Source: Desulfovibrio sp.
GTDB taxonomy: Bacteria > Desulfobacterota > Desulfovibrionia > Desulfovibrionales > Desulfovibrionaceae
NCBI GenBank assembly: GCA_031282465.1
Contig: JAITDR010000244.1
Span: 1-18,914, forward strand
Reading direction: 5' to 3'
Length of the DNA stretch: 18,914 nucleotides
In this document: one piece after another, positions 15,116-18,914 of the stretch
Numbering within the stretch: the first letter of the stretch is position 1
Layout of the letters: each line of letters opens with the position of its first letter
The notes under the pieces: model-generated
The model's input: the letters and a program-made list of their open reading frames with translations, nothing else
What the model was told of the DNA's origin: nothing
Databases searched by the model: none
Translations under genes and position numbers: made by a program

Positions 15116-15686
15116 TTCAAAATACTTTGCATTCGACGCGGCATGCTGTCGCGGATTCCGCTTCCGATTTTTCCTGCCCAACTTGAAGCCGAGAGACAAA
15201 TCCTTTCATGAGAAGAGCAAAAGGCAGAACCGATTCTGTTTAGCGAAGAAATCAAGGCCGGAAAGAAGCTGCAAAACCGCGCCTTTTCGATGGATGACGC
15301 GTCAATGGAGGGGTTGCGGGGGGGAAGTAAAATCCGGGCCGGAATCGCTGATTTAAGCCCGATTATACGTCTTGCTCCAAATCCGGAACGCTTGCTTCAC
15401 CCCTGGTTTCATGTCGTCCGCCGGAAACGAAAAATTTGGCTCAGCAATACCGGAAAGTCGAACGGCATTTCTCACTATGCGTATAACTACCCGATTGAAA
15501 AACACAAGTCAAGGCAGGAATCCCTCGGCGATGTCTCTCTGCTCTCTTCGGTTTTATAACGCATTCTTATGTAAATTCAGTATGTTGAGATAATATGCGC
15601 TATTTTGTAACCATCTGAATTTTTGAGGAAATGCAGCGAACAGAATAACCTTGAGGTGTCGCTGAGCGTCAAGCAAGTTTCCTGCA
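15116..15686. other. Gene-free stretch
   Basis: The longest open frame (15290-15559, plus, 89 aa) has no motif, no clear ribosome binding site and no match I recognise. An AT-rich patch at 15555-15615 with TATAAC- and GATAAT-like hexamers may hold a promoter for the polyamine operon. I see no tRNA or insertion sequence ends. Confidence 0.4.
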
Positions 15687-15792
15687 AGGTCCGCTCATAT
15701 GACTTGGACCTGTCGGGCTTTCAGTGACGGTTTTTTGACTCAGTGGTTCCCTAGTAGAGCCTTCAAGCGGGAGAGTCAAGCTGCGGAACCAC
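15687..15792 (+). other. Structured region upstream of speA, possible leader RNA
   Basis: Several complementary pairs are packed here: AGGTCC/GGACCT (15687-15692, 15706-15711), CTGTC/GACGG followed by six T (about 15710-15736), GACTC/GAGTC (15737-15741, 15773-15777) and GTGGTTCC/GGAACCAC (15743-15750, 15785-15792). The first two compete for the same bases, as in an attenuator. The last two interleave like a pseudoknot. No known riboswitch consensus fits. Confidence 0.4.
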
Positions 15793-15820
15793 CCGTGTCG
15801 ACGCCCTGCGGACATGCCCC

Positions 15821-15849
15821 TTGACAGGCCGCCTTTGCCGGGATAATGA
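15821..15849 (+). promoter_or_regulatory. Consensus-like promoter of speA
   Basis: TTGACA (15821-15826), 17-bp spacer, TAATGA (15844-15849); GATAAT at 15842 with a 15-bp spacer is the alternative -10. The -10 overlaps the ATG at 15846, so if this promoter is used the real speA start must be downstream. Confidence 0.5.
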
Positions 15850-15920
15850 ACACAATCGTTTTCTCAAGGCGCAAACATCCTCCAAACGCCGAATACCTCG
15901 CATCCGCAGGGCCGAAATCC

Positions 15921-17861
15921 TTGGCAAAAAAACGCACTCTCCAACGCTGGAGCGCAGATGACGCCGCCGAATTGTACGGCGTGCACAACTGGGGCGCCGG
16001 CTATTTCGACATTTCCCCCGAAGGTGACGTTCTGGTGCGCCCGTTCGGACGTAAAAATCCCGTGACCGTCAGCGTCATGGACATCATCCGCGGCATGCGC
16101 GACCGGGGGCTGAACATGCCGGTCCTGTTGCGCATAGAAAATATCCTGGATACGCAAATTGCCCTGTTGCACGACAGTTTCCGCAAGGCCGTCAAAACCT
16201 TGGGCTACCGCGGGGATTACCGGGGCGTCTTCCCCATCAAGGTCAATCAGCAGCAGCAGGTGGTGGAAGCCGTTGCCCGCTTCGGCGCAAATTTCCATCA
16301 CGGTATGGAAGTGGGCAGCAAAGCCGAGCTTTTCGCCGCCCTCTCGCAGTTGCGGGACGAAGAAGCCTGCTTGATCTGCAACGGATACAAGGACGAAGAA
16401 TTTATCGAACTCGGCCTGCATGCCGTCCGTTTGGGCTTTCTCTGCTTTTTCGTGGTGGAAATGCCGAGCGAACTTCCCCTTATCCTTGAATGCTCGGAGC
16501 GCACGGGCGTCAAACCTCTGATCGGCGTGCGGGCCAAGCTCGCCTGCCAAGCCGGCGGACACTGGACGGCTTCCGGCAGCGATCACTCCACCTTCGGCTT
16601 GACCACCACCCAGATAGTCGACGCCGTGGATATCCTGCGCGAACGGGGCATGCTTGATTCCTTCCGCCTGCTGCACTTCCACCTGGGGTCGCAGCTCTCC
16701 AACATCCGTGATATCCGCGATGCGGCCATGGAAGCCTCACGCGTGTACGCCGGACTGGTGAACGAAGGCGCCCCCATGGGTTTTCTCGACCTCGGCGGCG
16801 GTTTGGCCGTCGATTACGACGGCTCGCGCACCAATTTCATCTCCAGCCGCAACTACAGCTTGGACGAATATTGTACGGACATGGTGGAAGCAGTAATGAG
16901 CATCATGGATGAAAGCGGTATCCATCACCCCGTCCTGATTACGGAATCAGGACGGGCTACCGTCGCCTACTACTCCATACTGCTTTTCAACGTGCTCGAC
17001 GTAAGCCGAATCGCCGATCAGGGGTCGACGCTTGAGACGACTGAGGAAACCGTCCTGCCGGACGACGCGGCGGAATCCACGCGCAACCTGCTGCAAACCC
17101 TGCAGGGTATCAATCTGCGCAATCTGCAGGAAAGTTACAACGATGCCGTATACTACCGCGACGATATCCGTCGGCAGTTCCTGCAAGGCAAGGCCGGCTT
17201 GCGCGAACGCACCGTGGCCGAACGCCTGTTCTGGGCTATCATCAACCGCATCGCCCGCGAAAAGGGCAAGCTGCCGCACATACCCAAAGATTTGACGGAA
17301 ATCGATCTGGCCCTTGCCGACATATATTACGGCAACTTCAGCGTCTTCCAGTCCCTGCCCGATGCCTGGGCCATAGGCCAGCTTTTCCCCGTCATGCCTG
17401 TCCACAGGCTCACTGAAGAGCCGACCAGACAGGCTATTCTTTCGGACATCACCTGTGACAGCGACGGGCGCATCGACCATTTCATCGATGCCGGGCAAGG
17501 CGTGAAAAACACGCTGGATCTACATGTATTGAAAGAAAACGAAGAATATTACCTCGGCGTCTTTCTCGTCGGCGCGTATCAGGAGACGCTGGGGGATCTG
17601 CACAACCTGCTCGGGGACACCAATGTGGTGTCCGTGCGCGTCGGCGAAGACGGCAGCTTCGAATTCGTACGCGAACTGCGGGGAGACTCTGTGGCCGACA
17701 TACTCTCCTATGTGGAATACGACCCTCGCCGTATCCTGGAAAGACTGCGCAAAGCCGCGGAAAAAGCCGTGCGCGACGGACGCATCCAGCCCGCGGAACG
17801 CCTGCTGACCATGCAGGCGTTTGAAGACGGCCTGCGTGGCTATACCTATTTTGAGAGATGA
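15921..17861 (+). CDS. speA: Biosynthetic arginine decarboxylase SpeA
   Basis: This PLP-dependent fold III enzyme converts arginine to agmatine, the first step to putrescine and spermidine. PIKVNQQQ carries the PLP Lys107; HFHLGSQ (252-258) and DLGGGLAVDYDG (290-301) bind phosphate; ESGRA is at 342-346; CDSDG (512-516) supplies the catalytic Cys512 from the partner subunit. The start is uncertain. TTG 15921 gives 646 aa beginning MAKKRTLQRWSADDAAELYG, where family similarity begins. ATG 15846 would add 25 unconserved residues and falls in the -10 of a consensus promoter. It is followed after 4 bp by the carboxyspermidine synthase gene. Confidence 0.95.
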   Translation: MAKKRTLQRWSADDAAELYGVHNWGAGYFDISPEGDVLVRPFGRKNPVTVSVMDIIRGMRDRGLNMPVLLRIENILDTQIALLHDSFRKAVKTLGYRGDYRGVFPIKVNQQQQVVEAVARFGANFHHGMEVGSKAELFAALSQLRDEEACLICNGYKDEEFIELGLHAVRLGFLCFFVVEMPSELPLILECSERTGVKPLIGVRAKLACQAGGHWTASGSDHSTFGLTTTQIVDAVDILRERGMLDSFRLLHFHLGSQLSNIRDIRDAAMEASRVYAGLVNEGAPMGFLDLGGGLAVDYDGSRTNFISSRNYSLDEYCTDMVEAVMSIMDESGIHHPVLITESGRATVAYYSILLFNVLDVSRIADQGSTLETTEETVLPDDAAESTRNLLQTLQGINLRNLQESYNDAVYYRDDIRRQFLQGKAGLRERTVAERLFWAIINRIAREKGKLPHIPKDLTEIDLALADIYYGNFSVFQSLPDAWAIGQLFPVMPVHRLTEEPTRQAILSDITCDSDGRIDHFIDAGQGVKNTLDLHVLKENEEYYLGVFLVGAYQETLGDLHNLLGDTNVVSVRVGEDGSFEFVRELRGDSVADILSYVEYDPRRILERLRKAAEKAVRDGRIQPAERLLTMQAFEDGLRGYTYFER

Positions 17862-17865
17862 ACCC

Positions 17866-18914
17866 ATGCAAAAAGTGCTTATCATAGGCGCGGGCGGCGT
17901 CGGGGCCGTCACGGCCCACAAATGCGCTCAAGTTCCCGAAGTTTTCAGTGAAATCATGCTGGCAAGCCGCACCAAGGCGCGTTGCGATGCCGTGGCCGCC
18001 CGGCTGCCCCACCCCGTCCGCACCGCCGGGGTCGACGCGGACAACCCGCGGGAACTCGTGCCGCTCATCAACAATTTCAAGCCGGATATTGTCATCAATG
18101 TCGCCCTGCCTTACCAGGACCTGCATATCATGGACGCCTGCCTGGAATGCGGCGTGCATTACCTTGATACCGCCAACTATGAGGCTCCGGATAAAGCCGA
18201 ATTTGCCTACGGCCCGCAGTGGGCCTACCGCGAACGCTTCAGGAATAAAGGTCTTACAGCCGTCCTCGGCTCGGGTTTCGACCCCGGCGTGACCAACGTC
18301 TTTTGCGCTTATGCCCAAAAACACCACTTCGACGAAATCCGGGAACTGGACATCATAGACTGCAACGCCGGGGACCACGGTCTGCCCTTCGCCACCAACT
18401 TCAACCCGGAAATCAACATCCGCGAGGTCACCGCGCGCGGCCGCTGGTGGGACCGGGGCGAATGGTTGCAAACCGACCCCCTGTCCTGGTCCATGACCTT
18501 CGATTTCCCCGACGGCATCGGCCGAAAAAAATGTTTCCTCCTCTACCACGAAGAACTGGAATCTCTGGTGCTCAACATACGCGGCCTCAAGCGCGCCCGT
18601 TTCTGGATGACCTTTTCCGAGTCCTATCTCACCCACCTGAAAGTCCTTGAGAACATCGGCATGACCCGCATAGACGCCGTCGACTTCGAAGGACAAAAGG
18701 TCGTGCCTTTGCGTTTTCTGAAGGCGCTGCTCCCGGACCCCGCCTCCCTCGGACCGCTGACCAAGGGCAAAACCTGTATCGGCTGTCTGTTCAAAGGCAG
18801 CAAAGACGGCGTGGATCGCGTCTGTTACCTGTACAACGTCTGCGACCATCAGGAATGCATGCGCGAGGTCGGGTCCCAGGCCGTCAGCTACACCACCGGC
18901 GTCCCCGCCATGAT
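17866..18914 (+). CDS. Carboxyspermidine/carboxynorspermidine synthase (right-truncated)
   Basis: This saccharopine dehydrogenase-like NAD(P)H enzyme condenses aspartate semialdehyde with putrescine (or diaminopropane) to make carboxyspermidine (or carboxynorspermidine). The frame is open to the window edge with about 349 codons visible of an expected 400 or so. The N-terminal MQKVLIIGAGGVGAVTAHKC is the Rossmann motif. HYLDTANYE, LGSGFDPGVTNVFCAYA, DCNAGDHGLPFATNFNPEIN and SYTTGVPAM near the edge are typical of this family. Its position directly after speA, 4 bp away, supports the arginine-agmatine-putrescine-carboxyspermidine route. A decarboxylase gene is expected just beyond the edge. Confidence 0.93.
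   Translation, partial: MQKVLIIGAGGVGAVTAHKCAQVPEVFSEIMLASRTKARCDAVAARLPHPVRTAGVDADNPRELVPLINNFKPDIVINVALPYQDLHIMDACLECGVHYLDTANYEAPDKAEFAYGPQWAYRERFRNKGLTAVLGSGFDPGVTNVFCAYAQKHHFDEIRELDIIDCNAGDHGLPFATNFNPEINIREVTARGRWWDRGEWLQTDPLSWSMTFDFPDGIGRKKCFLLYHEELESLVLNIRGLKRARFWMTFSESYLTHLKVLENIGMTRIDAVDFEGQKVVPLRFLKALLPDPASLGPLTKGKTCIGCLFKGSKDGVDRVCYLYNVCDHQECMREVGSQAVSYTTGVPAM

Noticed and set aside
15290..15559. 89-codon plus frame as a gene or degraded transposase
   Set aside because: There is no motif, no ribosome binding site and no terminal inverted repeats; composition is mixed.
17482..18849. 455-codon minus frame opposite speA and the synthase gene
   Set aside because: It is an antisense shadow; both plus-strand genes have conserved catalytic motifs throughout.

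Overview
The window reads as chromosomal DNA of a strictly anaerobic, GC-rich Gram-negative bacterium, most likely a Desulfovibrionaceae relative. The grounds are an lpxB gene (lipid A, so an outer membrane), an oxygen-sensitive class III ribonucleotide reductase under a cobalamin riboswitch, and arginine decarboxylase next to a carboxyspermidine/carboxynorspermidine synthase. This is inference from gene content and sequence style; no 16S rRNA gene is present.

Layout. (1) 1-1785 is the end of an integrated phage or island: the C-terminal part of a primase-like replication protein carrying iteron-like 9-bp repeats, a translationally coupled Cys-rich protein, and possible integrase-type direct repeats. 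(2) A perfect 18-bp terminator stem (1837-1884) and a good sigma70-type promoter (1939-1967) separate this from a rightward envelope operon: a membrane-anchored Pro/Ala-rich protein, rmlB, rmlD and lpxB. The gene junctions overlap except rmlB/rmlD, which are separated by about 240 bp of palindromic repeats. (3) A convergent leftward operon (10656 to 7213) holds a cobalamin riboswitch, an intrinsic terminator, nrdD, an unlisted 58-codon ORF and nrdG. nrdD stops before its glycyl-radical domain. That domain is encoded separately by the 58-codon ORF, which has its own strong ribosome binding site, so the reductase is apparently split into two polypeptides. (4) Divergently, umuD-umuC encode an SOS-type translesion polymerase. 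(5) Leftward, a chemoreceptor gene is followed 9 bp later by a 97-aa ORF of unknown function. (6) After about 770 bp without a convincing gene, but with structured RNA-like sequence, speA and a truncated carboxyspermidine synthase gene start a polyamine operon that runs off the right edge.

How the genes work together: RmlB and RmlD are steps 2 and 4 of dTDP-L-rhamnose synthesis and LpxB is the lipid A disaccharide synthase, so this operon serves LPS. The nrd operon supplies deoxyribonucleotides anaerobically. Its B12 riboswitch suggests that it is repressed when adenosylcobalamin is plentiful, presumably because a B12-dependent class II reductase is encoded elsewhere. SpeA plus the synthase fit the aspartate-semialdehyde route to spermidine.
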